Positions 1 through 7,149 of a DNA stretch of 26,832 nucleotides are shown piece after piece. The DNA is from CAZXCK01 sp964639225 (GTDB lineage: Bacteria > Chloroflexota > Anaerolineae > Aggregatilineales > Phototrophicaceae). The notes below the pieces were generated by a model. It made no database searches. It was not told the origin of the DNA and was given only the letters and a program-made list of their open reading frames with translations. Both the position numbers and the translations under genes were made by a program. The number at the start of each line of letters is the position of its first letter. Position 1 is the stretch's first letter. Where the stretch lies: the NCBI GenBank assembly GCA_964639225.1, contig CAZXCK010000053.1, positions 1 through 26,832 of the forward strand, read 5' to 3'.

Positions 1-76
1 GCCGGGCGGGGCCGGCCTGTCCCTATACTCCGCACCAATTTGTTAATCTGCATCAAAAGTGGGCAAAACTTTGTCT

Positions 77-156
77 TTTGCCGCGCAAAGCGCGGCAAAG
101 CAAGGGGTCACGGGGTTCCTAACCCCGTGCGGGGGTGTGGGGGCAGCGCCCCCACA
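77..156. repeat. Array of three consecutive perfect stem-loops
   Basis: Three perfect inverted repeats follow one another in non-coding DNA: 77-85/91-99 (TTTGCCGCG, 5-nt loop), 109-117/121-129 (CACGGGGTT, 3-nt loop) and 136-144/148-156 (TGTGGGGGC, 3-nt loop). None is followed by a T-run on the plus strand, so they do not look like ordinary terminators. The third hairpin belongs to a 45-bp sequence found again, inverted, at the right end of the window. This fits a dispersed intergenic repeat family of the REP/MITE kind. Nothing protein-coding is evident in positions 1-285. Confidence 0.75.
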
Positions 157-176
157 AGATATGCTGAGTAGTTACC
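128..176 (+). repeat. Dispersed repeat, left copy
   Basis: Positions 128-172 are identical over 45 nt to the reverse complement of 26778-26822. Allowing one mismatch (position 173), the match extends to 176. The copy contains the third hairpin and ends with the sequence GATATGCTGAGTAGT. It lies about 110 bp upstream of the first kinase gene. It carries no coding capacity. Confidence 0.9.
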
Positions 177-177
177 C

Positions 178-191
178 GGATTTGATGCGAT
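178..191 (+). repeat. 14-bp motif GGATTTGATGCGAT, left copy
   Basis: This 14-mer lies 5 nt after the 45-bp repeat. The same 14-mer occurs at 26759-26772, also 5 nt from the second repeat copy, but on the same strand in both places although the 45-bp repeats are inverted relative to each other. A related, palindromic form occurs at 9156-9173 upstream of the second kinase gene. Confidence 0.75.
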
Positions 192-240
192 AGCCCTGCC
201 CCTGCCCGATTGGCCGGTTTTAATGTTTGCCGGATTCGCG

Positions 241-246
241 TATAAT
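241..246 (+). promoter_or_regulatory. Candidate -10 box (TATAAT) of the first kinase gene
   Basis: A perfect TATAAT lies 40 bp before the chosen ATG. The hexamer 17 bp upstream (TTTTAA) is a poor -35 and there is no TG extension, so the promoter is supported only by the -10 match and its position. Confidence 0.45.
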
Positions 247-285
247 GCCTTAGGCGTGGTGCGGCGGATTAAAGCAGCGGCTCTT

Positions 286-2493
286 ATGTCTGATGAACTA
301 ATCGGGAAAACCATCGGGGGCTACGACATCCTGGAGCGCATCGGCCAGGGTGGGATGGCGACCGTCTACCGCGCGCGGCAGAAGTCGATGAACCGCACGG
401 TCGCGCTCAAGATTCTGCCGCGCCATCTGCTGCGCGACGAGACGTACCTGCAGCGCTTCGAGCGCGAGGTGCGCATCGTGGCCCAGCTCGAACACCGCAA
501 CATCGTCCCCGTTCATGACTACGGCGAATACGACGGCCAGCCCTACATCGCCATGCGCTACATGCCGGCTGGCTCGGTTGACGATCTGCTGACCAAAGGG
601 CCGATCCCGGTCGAGCAGGTGTTGAGCATCGTCGAGCAGGTGGCCCCGGCCCTTGATTACGCCCACACTAAAAACGTCCTGCACCGCGATCTCAAGCCCA
701 GCAACATTCTGCTGGATGACGAAGGCGGCGCTTACATCACCGATTTTGGCATCGCCCGGCTCGTCGGCCAGGACCAGGAAACCAGCGGCATCACGCTGAC
801 GGCGCACGGCGTCATCGGCACGCCCAGCTATATGAGTCCGGAGCAGGCCCAGGGCCAGCCGCTGGACGGTCGCAGCGATGTTTATTCGCTGGGTATTATG
901 CTGTTCGAGATGCTCACCGGGCGCCGCCCCTTCCTGAACGAAACGCCCTACGGCGTCGCCGTGATGCAGGTGACGACGCCGCCACCGTCGCCGCGCAGCA
1001 TCAACCCGGTCCTGACGCTGGCGGTTGAGCAGGTGGTGTTCAACGCGCTGAAGAAAAAGGCGGAAAACCGCTACCAGACGGCTGTCCAGCTCGCCGAGGC
1101 GCTGCGCCTGGCGGTGGACCGGCCAGACAGCATCTTTGACACCCAGCCGCGCGGTGTCCCCACGCAGGACGGACTGGATGTCACCCAGCCGCACAGCGCC
1201 TCGTCCACCGACGATTACACGGTGCCGTCCACGCCGCCCGATATACAGCCAGCCCTGCCGCCACAGCCGCCGCCGGTCTATACGCCGCCGCCCATCAGCC
1301 AGCAGATGCGACCGGCCAGCATCCCGGCCCGCGCCCGGCGCCGCGCCGCCCGCTTTCCTGGCAACGTGTGGCTGCTGGCAATGGCTGGCGGGCTGATCGG
1401 CTGTGGGGCGCTCACCGTGCTGGTGGTCTTTGTCGTCATCAATATCAACAACCTGTTCAGCGGAACGCCCCCTACGGCGACGCCGCCGCCCACGCTCGAC
1501 CCGACCAGCGCCGCCGCCCGTGAGGCCGCCCTGGGCGGCATGGCCAACACGCCCGGCGTTACGCCTGTTTTTATGCTGGCGACTCCCATCCCGACACGCA
1601 CGCCGCTGCCGGAGTCTTCGCCCGGCGTTGCGCCGGTGGGCGTACGCCCTACCCCCACCACCGACCCCGATCTGTCGCCGGAGACACCGGCGCTCATCTA
1701 TTTTGACCGGCGCGACAACAGCGACGGCATCTTCCATTACGATCTGCGCACCGGTGTCGAGACTCGCCTGACGCACGAGAGCACCAGCAGCGCCTATCCG
1801 CGCGTCTCACCAGATAGCTCACGCATGGTGTTCCAGGTCGATCAGGACGGGCGCTCCGACATTTTTGTGATGGAACTCGGCACTCGCCAGACGATCCGGC
1901 TGACCGATGACGACGCCGACAACCGTATGCCGTCGTGGTCGCCGGATGGGCGCTGGATCGTCTACGCCGCCAGTTCCGGCGAGAGCGGCGCTTATGACCT
2001 GTATCGCATGCGCTCTGATGGCAGCGGCGAGCCGCAGTTGCTCTACGCCGATGGCCAGCGTAACAGCCACCCGCGCTACAACCCGGACGGCAGCGCCATC
2101 GTCTTTACCGGCGGCCATCCGCGCGACGCCACCACCTGGGAGATTCGCCGGCTGGACCTGCTCACTGGCGAAGTCATCGCCCTCACCGACAACGCCATGC
2201 GCGACGCCGCGCCTACCTTCACCCCGGACGGCGAGCGGATCGTGTTTGTCACCGAGGGGCAGGGCGGTGGCGCTGTCGCCAGCATGTCCATTGATGGCGG
2301 CGAGGCGCAGGTGATCTACGATGACGACGGCTTCGCCTGGGGCGTGGACTTCAGCGCGGACGGCGAACTGCTGGTGTTCAACAGCCAGCGCGGCGAGCGT
2401 TCCACACTGCTGATTATGCGCGCCGACGGCAGCGACCCCCGCCAGATCGACGATGTGACCGGCTTCTATGCGTCGTGGGGGCCGGCGCTGTAA
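286..2493 (+). CDS. Transmembrane Ser/Thr protein kinase with PD40 (TolB-like) propeller
   Basis: Membrane-spanning Hanks-type kinase of 735 residues. The cytoplasmic kinase domain (about 13-275) has the glycine loop GQGGMATVY (20-28), catalytic Lys42, HRDLKPSN from His133, DFG at 153-155 and GTPSYMSPE from 178; Thr170 and Thr172 lie in the activation loop. A Pro/Thr-rich linker leads to one membrane helix (about 361-386). Outside the membrane there is a second Pro/Thr-rich stretch and then about five PD40 blades (467-735, repeated 'PDG..IVF' signatures). PASTA repeats, usual in PknB, are replaced here by a beta-propeller sensor. The ATG at 286 was chosen over the in-frame ATG at 223 because the kinase fold begins just after it and the TATAAT lies between the two. 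It probably phosphorylates Ser/Thr in response to an extracytoplasmic signal; ligand and substrates are unknown. A GntR gene follows after 15 bp. Confidence 0.93.
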   Translation: MSDELIGKTIGGYDILERIGQGGMATVYRARQKSMNRTVALKILPRHLLRDETYLQRFEREVRIVAQLEHRNIVPVHDYGEYDGQPYIAMRYMPAGSVDDLLTKGPIPVEQVLSIVEQVAPALDYAHTKNVLHRDLKPSNILLDDEGGAYITDFGIARLVGQDQETSGITLTAHGVIGTPSYMSPEQAQGQPLDGRSDVYSLGIMLFEMLTGRRPFLNETPYGVAVMQVTTPPPSPRSINPVLTLAVEQVVFNALKKKAENRYQTAVQLAEALRLAVDRPDSIFDTQPRGVPTQDGLDVTQPHSASSTDDYTVPSTPPDIQPALPPQPPPVYTPPPISQQMRPASIPARARRRAARFPGNVWLLAMAGGLIGCGALTVLVVFVVININNLFSGTPPTATPPPTLDPTSAAAREAALGGMANTPGVTPVFMLATPIPTRTPLPESSPGVAPVGVRPTPTTDPDLSPETPALIYFDRRDNSDGIFHYDLRTGVETRLTHESTSSAYPRVSPDSSRMVFQVDQDGRSDIFVMELGTRQTIRLTDDDADNRMPSWSPDGRWIVYAASSGESGAYDLYRMRSDGSGEPQLLYADGQRNSHPRYNPDGSAIVFTGGHPRDATTWEIRRLDLLTGEVIALTDNAMRDAAPTFTPDGERIVFVTEGQGGGAVASMSIDGGEAQVIYDDDGFAWGVDFSADGELLVFNSQRGERSTLLIMRADGSDPRQIDDVTGFYASWGPAL

Positions 2494-2508
2494 GCGCCGC
2501 AGCCGGCG

Positions 2509-3174
2509 ATGTCCGAGCGCTCTGCGACCCTGGCGCGCATCGTCGCCGACACGCTCCAGCAGCAGATTCGTGAAGGGCTTTACCAGTGCGGCGACCGGCT
2601 GGCCGAGATCGTCATCGCCCGCGAGATGAACGTCAGTCAGAATACGGCCCGCGACGCGCTCAACTGGCTGGAACAGGCCGGCTGGGTGGAGCGCCGGCCC
2701 CGGCGCGGCACGATCGTCTGCCAGTTCAGTGTGGACGATGCCCGCGAACTGTACACACTGCGCATAACGCTCGAACGGCTGGTGCTGGCCTGGACTATGG
2801 AGACCATCACCGAGGCCGAAAAGATGCAGCTCGGCCATCTCATCGCCGAGGCGCGCATCGAGGCCAACAGCGGCAGCGACTCCGGGGTGCTGGCGGCGGT
2901 GATGGCCTTCCATCACCGGCTGCTGACGCTGGCCCAGAAGCCGCGCACCGCCAGCCTGCTGACGGTCATCCTCAACCAGTGCCATCTGCTGGGCAACCTG
3001 CGCGCCCGCCACGATCCGCCAGACGCCGCCGCCTACACCGGGATCATCAACCGTTACGGCGACCTGCTGACGCACATCCGCTATGACCGCCTCGACGACG
3101 CCCGGCGCGCGCTGGACGATCTGCTGCGCGCCGAACGCGACACCATGCTCACCGTGCTGGACCTGATTGAATGA
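2509..3174 (+). CDS. GntR-family transcriptional regulator, FCD (FadR-like) subgroup
   Basis: 221-residue regulator. The N-terminal winged helix-turn-helix (about 8-72) shows the GntR pattern 'LxxxIxxGxYxxGxRLxE...S..tvRdAL..Le..G.v'. An all-helical effector domain of FCD type follows (about 80-215). FCD domains usually bind a metal through Asp/His residues. Here one His remains in 'FHHRLL', but the usual later His positions appear as 'NRYGDLL' and 'RRALDDLL', so metal binding may be lost (inference). The start lies 15 bp after the kinase stop with no clear Shine-Dalgarno, which suggests translation coupled to the kinase gene. The MFS exporter gene follows after 134 bp that carry repeated operator-like sites, so local regulation of that exporter is plausible. 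The effector cannot be read from sequence. Confidence 0.88.
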   Translation: MSERSATLARIVADTLQQQIREGLYQCGDRLAEIVIAREMNVSQNTARDALNWLEQAGWVERRPRRGTIVCQFSVDDARELYTLRITLERLVLAWTMETITEAEKMQLGHLIAEARIEANSGSDSGVLAAVMAFHHRLLTLAQKPRTASLLTVILNQCHLLGNLRARHDPPDAAAYTGIINRYGDLLTHIRYDRLDDARRALDDLLRAERDTMLTVLDLIE

Positions 3175-3212
3175 AGTGGAGCGGGTGGTCCGGCGTTAAA
3201 TTTTCGTAATAG

Positions 3213-3286
3213 AACCATTTGCAGGCCATCCACTGAATGGTCATGTCCGATTGTGATAGCATGAACATCGTAACCATTCGCAGCCA
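3213..3286. promoter_or_regulatory. Candidate operator region before the MFS gene
   Basis: A 12-bp sequence, AACCATT[T/C]GCAG, occurs twice in direct orientation (3213-3224 and 3272-3283). The heptamer GAATGGT (3235-3241) is the exact inverse of ACCATTC (3273-3279), and TCATG/CATGA (3241-3245/3260-3264) nests inside. Repeated half-sites in the short gap between a GntR gene and an exporter gene suggest binding sites for that regulator. No convincing -35/-10 pair was found beside them. Confidence 0.4.
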
Positions 3287-3308
3287 ACAGGAACTGAAGT
3301 AAACCCTT

Positions 3309-4673
3309 ATGATGCTCATCGGGCGTCGCCGTTTCGCTGGCCTTGAAGTGTGGCAGCGCAACCTGGTCATTGTATTTATCGCGCAGATGGTCTCCGCGAT
3401 TGGCTTCTCGCTGATTTTCCCGTTTTTGCCGTTGTATGTGGCCGACCTGGGCACCAACACCGGCCTGAGCCTGGAGTTCTGGGCGGGGATGGTGTTCTCG
3501 GCGCAGGCTTTCACCATGATGCTGGTCTCGCCGGTGTGGGGCGCGCTCGCCGACCGTTACGGGCGCAAGATGATGGTGCAGCGCGCCATGTTCGGCGCGT
3601 CAATCACCATTCTGCTGATGGCGTTCGTGCGTACCTCTGAGGAACTGGTATTGCTGCGCGCCATCCAGGGGCTGATCGCCGGGACGGTTTCCGCCGCCAA
3701 CGCGCTGGTCGCCGCCAGTGCCCCCCGCCACCGCACCGGCTTTGCGATGGGTCTACTCCAGGTGGCGCTGTGGAGCGGCGTGGCGCTGGGTCCGCTGATT
3801 GGCGGTGTAATGGCCGACGCCTTCGGCTTCCGCATTCCGTTTATCATCACCGCTGTGATGCTGGCCATCGGCGGGATTCTGGTGCTGGTGGGCGTTCACG
3901 AGGAATTCACACCGGAGACGCGCCAGGCCAACAAGAGCAAAAGCATCGTCTCCGAATGGGGGCATGTGGTCCACATGCCCGGCGTCGTCCAGACTTACGC
4001 CGTGCGCTTCCTGACCGCGCTCAGCAAGTCGATGGTGGTGCCGATTATGCCGCTGTTCGTGGCCATGCTGATGCTCAACAATTTCACCGGAGCCTATCTG
4101 ATATCGATGCCGGAGTCGCTGACCAGCGGCCTGTCGGCAGCGGCAGGCAGCGGCATCAGCACCATCACCGGGCTGGTGGTGGGCATCTCATCGCTGACGG
4201 CCACCGTCAGCGCGGTTTACCTGGGCCGCCTGGGCGACCGCATCGGCCACCGGCAGATTCTGATCTTCTGCGCGCTGCTGGCGACGGCGCTCTATCTGCC
4301 GCAGGCTTTTGTCAGCGACCCCTGGCAGATCGTGCTGCTGCAAGGGCTGACCGGTCTGGCGATGGGCGGCCTGGTGGCCTCGCCCAGCGCGCTGCTGGCG
4401 CGTTACACCGACCCCGGCGAAGAGGGCGCTGTCTACGGTATCGACAACTCGGTGGTGGCCGCCGCGCGGGCCATCGCGCCGCTGGTGGGCGCTGGTATCG
4501 CCGTGTGGCTGGGCCTGCGCATGACGTTCCTCTCGGTGAGTGTGCTGCTGATTGTGGTGGCACTGGTCTCCGCGATTCTGCTGCCCCGGCCCGACCGCAG
4601 CGGACCGATCTTCCGCCCGCTGCGCCTGCCGTTCACCACACGCGAGCCGAAATTCCACCCATCCGGGGATTAG
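3309..4673 (+). CDS. MFS transporter, multidrug-efflux type
   Basis: 454-residue integral membrane protein with about twelve hydrophobic segments in two halves separated by a charged loop. The signature loop between helices 2 and 3 is intact (GALADRYGRKMM, about residues 78-89) and a second copy is seen in the other half (GRLGDRIGHRQ). This is the pattern of proton-driven drug/H+ antiporters of the MdtG/TetA type. Two adjacent ATGs (3309, 3312) could start it; AGGAA lies 15 bp upstream, a long spacing, so the exact start is uncertain. It follows a GntR gene across a repeat-rich gap and ends 10 bp before a strong terminator. Its substrate cannot be inferred. Export is more likely than uptake given the motif and the neighbouring regulator. 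Confidence 0.88.
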   Translation: MMLIGRRRFAGLEVWQRNLVIVFIAQMVSAIGFSLIFPFLPLYVADLGTNTGLSLEFWAGMVFSAQAFTMMLVSPVWGALADRYGRKMMVQRAMFGASITILLMAFVRTSEELVLLRAIQGLIAGTVSAANALVAASAPRHRTGFAMGLLQVALWSGVALGPLIGGVMADAFGFRIPFIITAVMLAIGGILVLVGVHEEFTPETRQANKSKSIVSEWGHVVHMPGVVQTYAVRFLTALSKSMVVPIMPLFVAMLMLNNFTGAYLISMPESLTSGLSAAAGSGISTITGLVVGISSLTATVSAVYLGRLGDRIGHRQILIFCALLATALYLPQAFVSDPWQIVLLQGLTGLAMGGLVASPSALLARYTDPGEEGAVYGIDNSVVAAARAIAPLVGAGIAVWLGLRMTFLSVSVLLIVVALVSAILLPRPDRSGPIFRPLRLPFTTREPKFHPSGD

Positions 4674-4683
4674 AGAGATAACG

Positions 4684-4708
4684 GGCGCAGATCAGTCTGC
4701 GCCTTTTT
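4684..4708 (+). terminator. Rho-independent terminator after the MFS gene
   Basis: A perfect 8-bp stem GGCGCAGA/TCTGCGCC with a TCAG loop is followed at once by five T. It lies between the converging MFS and VWA genes. The reverse strand has no T-run after the stem, so it serves the plus-strand transcript. Confidence 0.9.
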
Positions 4709-4710
4709 GT

Positions 4711-6093
4711 TTACCCGTCCGTCAGAATTTTATCGACCGCCGCCGCCAGATCGCGCAGCGTGTTGACGTAGAAGACGCCGTCGGCGTGGGCGGCATACTC
4801 GACCATGTCGCTGTCGCCGGTGCCCCACTGCGAGCGCTTCTCCGGGCAGAACCACAGCAGACGGCGCGCCTTGCGCTGGATGTCCTGGGCGATATCCAGG
4901 CGCGGATTGTTGTAATTGTTGCGCCCATCCCCCAGAATGATGACCGTCGTCTTGCTGGTGACCAGCCCCATATGATCGTGGCGGAAGGTGTTGAGACTGT
5001 TGCCCAGGTCGGTGTTGTAGTAGCCGGGACGATTCTTCTCCAGCACGCGGCGGACCGCTTCCTGCGGCTCGTATTCCTGGAATTCCATGCTGATATCGAC
5101 CATGTCATCGATAAAGATGAAGCTGTTGGTGCGCGCCACCTGGTCCTGCAGCTCGTAGACCAGCGTCAGCAGAAATTCCGTGCAGTAACGCACCGACGTG
5201 CTCACGTCGCAGATGACGAGCAGCGCCGGTTTGACGTGGCGTTTGCGGTGGCGCAGCTCGATGGGCGTGCCGCCGTAGCGCATGTTGGCGCGCATGGTCA
5301 GGCGCGGGTCGGGGCTGCCGGCTTTGGCGCGCCGCTGGCGCAGCGCCGCCCGGCTGCGCAGACGCGCCGCCAAACGCCGAATTTCGTCACGGATGTGATC
5401 GACTTCCGACTGGCCGAGCTGGTTAAAGGGCACGTCCATCAGGTCCGGTTTGGCCTGGGGTTCCTGGTCGGCCATTTGCTGAGCCAGCGACGCGCCCACA
5501 TGCTGCGAAATCTGTTCCGACAGGCCCTGCATGTTCTGCTGGAGCATGTCGCGCAGTTTGTCCAGCGCCTCGCCGCCCATGCCCATCTGCTCCAGTTCGT
5601 CGAGCAGGTCCTCAAGCAGCTGCTCCATCTGTGCCATGCCAGACTGGCGGTTCATGCGCCGCTCAAACCAGGGCCGCTGGAACATCTCGCCGCCCTGGTT
5701 CAGCCCGGATTGCTCGGCCATCTCGTCGAGCTGGTCATCGCTGAAAGAACGGCCTTCCAGAAGCTGCTGCATCAGCGACCTGAGGGCTTCCATGTGGCCG
5801 GCCAGTGAGCGCAGCGCCTGCTGCAGCATGTCCTGTTCCTGCTGGCTGAGGTTCTCCGGGATGTTTTGCATGGGTGGCTTGTTGGACGCGAAGAACAGCG
5901 GGAAGAAGTAGTCAAAAATCTGCTGGTCGCGGGCCTCTTTGACCAGTGTTGATTTGAGCGTGGAGCGAAAGCTATTCGCGCTGCGCACGCCCACCAGACT
6001 GGTCCCGTTCATGGCGTCCTGGCTCTCGGCCAGCGAAATCCGCACACCGGCTGCTCGCAGCGCGCGGATGAACTCCACCATACGTTTGTCCAT
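4711..6093 (-). CDS. VWA-domain protein, CoxE-like
   Basis: 460-residue soluble protein. The C-terminal third holds a von Willebrand A domain with the metal-ion-dependent adhesion motif D296-V-S-T-S (CDVSTSVRY) and a later 'GDGRNNYNNP' segment; a glutamine- and methionine-rich helical region precedes it. This matches CoxE-type proteins, which usually act with a MoxR-family AAA+ ATPase in maturing metalloenzymes or complexes. No MoxR or cox gene is present here, so this copy stands alone in the window. The ATG at 6093 was chosen because GAGGAACG lies 4-11 bases upstream; an in-frame upstream start at 6120 lacks such a site. It has its own promoter candidate at 6165-6194 and ends against the MFS terminator. 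Confidence 0.85.
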   Translation of the reverse strand: MDKRMVEFIRALRAAGVRISLAESQDAMNGTSLVGVRSANSFRSTLKSTLVKEARDQQIFDYFFPLFFASNKPPMQNIPENLSQQEQDMLQQALRSLAGHMEALRSLMQQLLEGRSFSDDQLDEMAEQSGLNQGGEMFQRPWFERRMNRQSGMAQMEQLLEDLLDELEQMGMGGEALDKLRDMLQQNMQGLSEQISQHVGASLAQQMADQEPQAKPDLMDVPFNQLGQSEVDHIRDEIRRLAARLRSRAALRQRRAKAGSPDPRLTMRANMRYGGTPIELRHRKRHVKPALLVICDVSTSVRYCTEFLLTLVYELQDQVARTNSFIFIDDMVDISMEFQEYEPQEAVRRVLEKNRPGYYNTDLGNSLNTFRHDHMGLVTSKTTVIILGDGRNNYNNPRLDIAQDIQRKARRLLWFCPEKRSQWGTGDSDMVEYAAHADGVFYVNTLRDLAAAVDKILTDG

Positions 6094-6164
6094 TACCGTT
6101 CCTCGTTCACTACCACTCACATTCCGTTGACAGCTTGGCTACCAGTACAATCTCACACACGCCT

Positions 6165-6194
6165 ACTATAAATCAAATGTAGCGGCTGTCACAA
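6165..6194 (-). promoter_or_regulatory. Candidate sigma-70-type promoter of the VWA gene
   Basis: On the minus strand TTGTGA (6194-6189) and TATAGT (6170-6165) are 18 bp apart, about 70 bp before the ATG at 6093. Both hexamers are near consensus. Confidence 0.5.
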
Positions 6195-6222
6195 CCAGCG
6201 CGGGGAAAACGGCGGGGACAAC

Positions 6223-6251
6223 AAAAAAACCGGCAGCGATGGCTACCGGTT
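6223..6251 (-). terminator. Terminator of the tRNA-Arg transcript
   Basis: On the minus strand, AACCGG-t-AGC pairs with GCT-g-CCGGTT around a 4-nt loop and runs into a T7 tract. It starts 8 bp after the tRNA 3' end, as expected for a single tRNA unit. Confidence 0.85.
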
Positions 6252-6259
6252 AGGTGCTG

Positions 6260-6332
6260 CGAGCCTGGAGGGATTCGAACCCCCGACACCCTGCTCCGTA
6301 GGCAGGTGCTCTATCCGCTGAGCTACAGGCTC
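6260..6332 (-). tRNA. tRNA-Arg (anticodon ACG)
   Basis: 73-nt cloverleaf. The acceptor stem GAGCCTG/CAGGCTC is perfect with discriminator G; the D arm contains GCTC-AGCGGATA-GAGC; the anticodon stem CCTGC/GCAGG closes the loop CTACGGA with anticodon ACG; the variable loop has 5 nt; the T arm GGGGG-TTCGAAT-CCCTC has one G-U pair. CCA is not encoded. The ACG anticodon is normally edited to ICG by TadA, reading CGU/CGC/CGA. It has its own promoter and terminator. Confidence 0.97.
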
Positions 6333-6342
6333 GTATGCGCAA

Positions 6343-6371
6343 ATCGTAGCATAGGCGCTGGTGACGGTCAA
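6343..6371 (-). promoter_or_regulatory. Promoter of tRNA-Arg
   Basis: On the minus strand TTGACC (6371-6366) and TACGAT (6348-6343) are separated by exactly 17 bp, and TGC directly precedes the -10 (extended -10). Transcription would begin a few bases before the tRNA. It is one of the best promoter matches in the window. Confidence 0.85.
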
Positions 6372-6426
6372 GCGTGAATTTGCGGCAGATTTCCGGCATC
6401 AGCATGCTGGCGAAGCGTCCCTGGCG

Positions 6427-6435
6427 TGCTACAAT
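6427..6435 (+). promoter_or_regulatory. Candidate extended -10 promoter of the UDG gene
   Basis: TGC-TACAAT (6427-6435) is an extended -10 element 45 bp before the chosen ATG. It closely resembles the tRNA promoter's TGC-TACGAT on the other strand. No good -35 is seen. Confidence 0.5.
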
Positions 6436-6479
6436 AATCTCCGTTGTCGCCAAGTAAGGACCACCTCAAGGAGATGCCC

Positions 6480-7145
6480 ATGAGTTCGCAGCAGCCGGAG
6501 CAGTTGGCGGCCATCGCGCAGGAAATCACCGTGTGCCGGGCCTGCCGCCTCTACGAGAATGCGACCAACCCCGTCCCCGGTTACGGCAACGCCAACGCCG
6601 ACATTCTGTTCATCGGCGAAGGGCCGGGCGCTAACGAGGACAAGCAGGGTCTGCCGTTCGTGGGCCGGTCCGGGCGTTACCTGGACTATCTGCTGGAACT
6701 TATCGGGCTGGACCGGTCGCAGGTGTTCATCACCAACGTGGTCAAGCATCGCCCGCCAGACAACCGCGATCCCTCGCCGGATGAGATTGTCGCCTGTAAG
6801 CCGTTCCTCGACCGGCAGATCGCCATCATCGACCCGCTGGTGATCGCCACGCTGGGACGCTTCAGCATGGCGCGTTACTTCCCGGATGCGCGCATCAGCC
6901 GCATTCACGGCGAGCCGCGCTACGACGGCGACCGCGCCTATTATCCGCTGTATCACCCGGCGGCGGCCCTGCGCAACCCCAACCTGCGCGTCGATATGGA
7001 AGCCGACATCAAGCGCCTGCCGGAGATCGTCGCCGAGGTGCGCCGCCGCCGCGAGGGCGCGCAGGCTCCGCCGGACGCGCCGCAGGAATCCCCCGACGAC
7101 GACAAAGACGACGATCCGCCACCGCAGCAGCTCAAGCTGTTTTAG
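6480..7145 (+). CDS. Uracil-DNA glycosylase, family 4 (Fe-S type)
   Basis: 221-residue base-excision repair enzyme that removes uracil from DNA. The active-site motif GEGPGANED (from Gly46) and the His motif YHPAAALRN (His159) are present. Family-4 enzymes hold a 4Fe-4S cluster through four Cys. Here C19, C22 and C106 are in place, but the expected third Cys, in the segment usually read 'NVVKCRPP', is His90 (NVVKHRPP). The C-terminus is a Pro- and Asp-rich tail ending in QQLKLF, which matches the beta-sliding-clamp binding pattern QLxLF. ATG 6480 was chosen because AAGGAG (6468-6473) lies 6 bases before it; the ATG at 6474 touches that site, and an upstream in-frame TTG at 6444 has no ribosome site. 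Its stop lies 4 bp from the converging PD40 gene. Confidence 0.92.
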   Translation: MSSQQPEQLAAIAQEITVCRACRLYENATNPVPGYGNANADILFIGEGPGANEDKQGLPFVGRSGRYLDYLLELIGLDRSQVFITNVVKHRPPDNRDPSPDEIVACKPFLDRQIAIIDPLVIATLGRFSMARYFPDARISRIHGEPRYDGDRAYYPLYHPAAALRNPNLRVDMEADIKRLPEIVAEVRRRREGAQAPPDAPQESPDDDKDDDPPPQQLKLF

Positions 7146-7149
7146 GCGA

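Noticed and set aside
223..285. N-terminal extension of the first kinase from ATG 223
   Set aside because: It would place the TATAAT promoter element inside the coding region and adds residues not expected before a kinase domain.
4552..5808. A 418-codon open frame on the plus strand
   Set aside because: Runs from the end of the MFS gene across its terminator and antisense to the VWA gene; composition is shadow-like.
6127..6151. TTGACA and TACAAT on the plus strand as a promoter
   Set aside because: The hexamers are only 13 bp apart, too close for sigma-70, and no plus-strand gene starts soon after.
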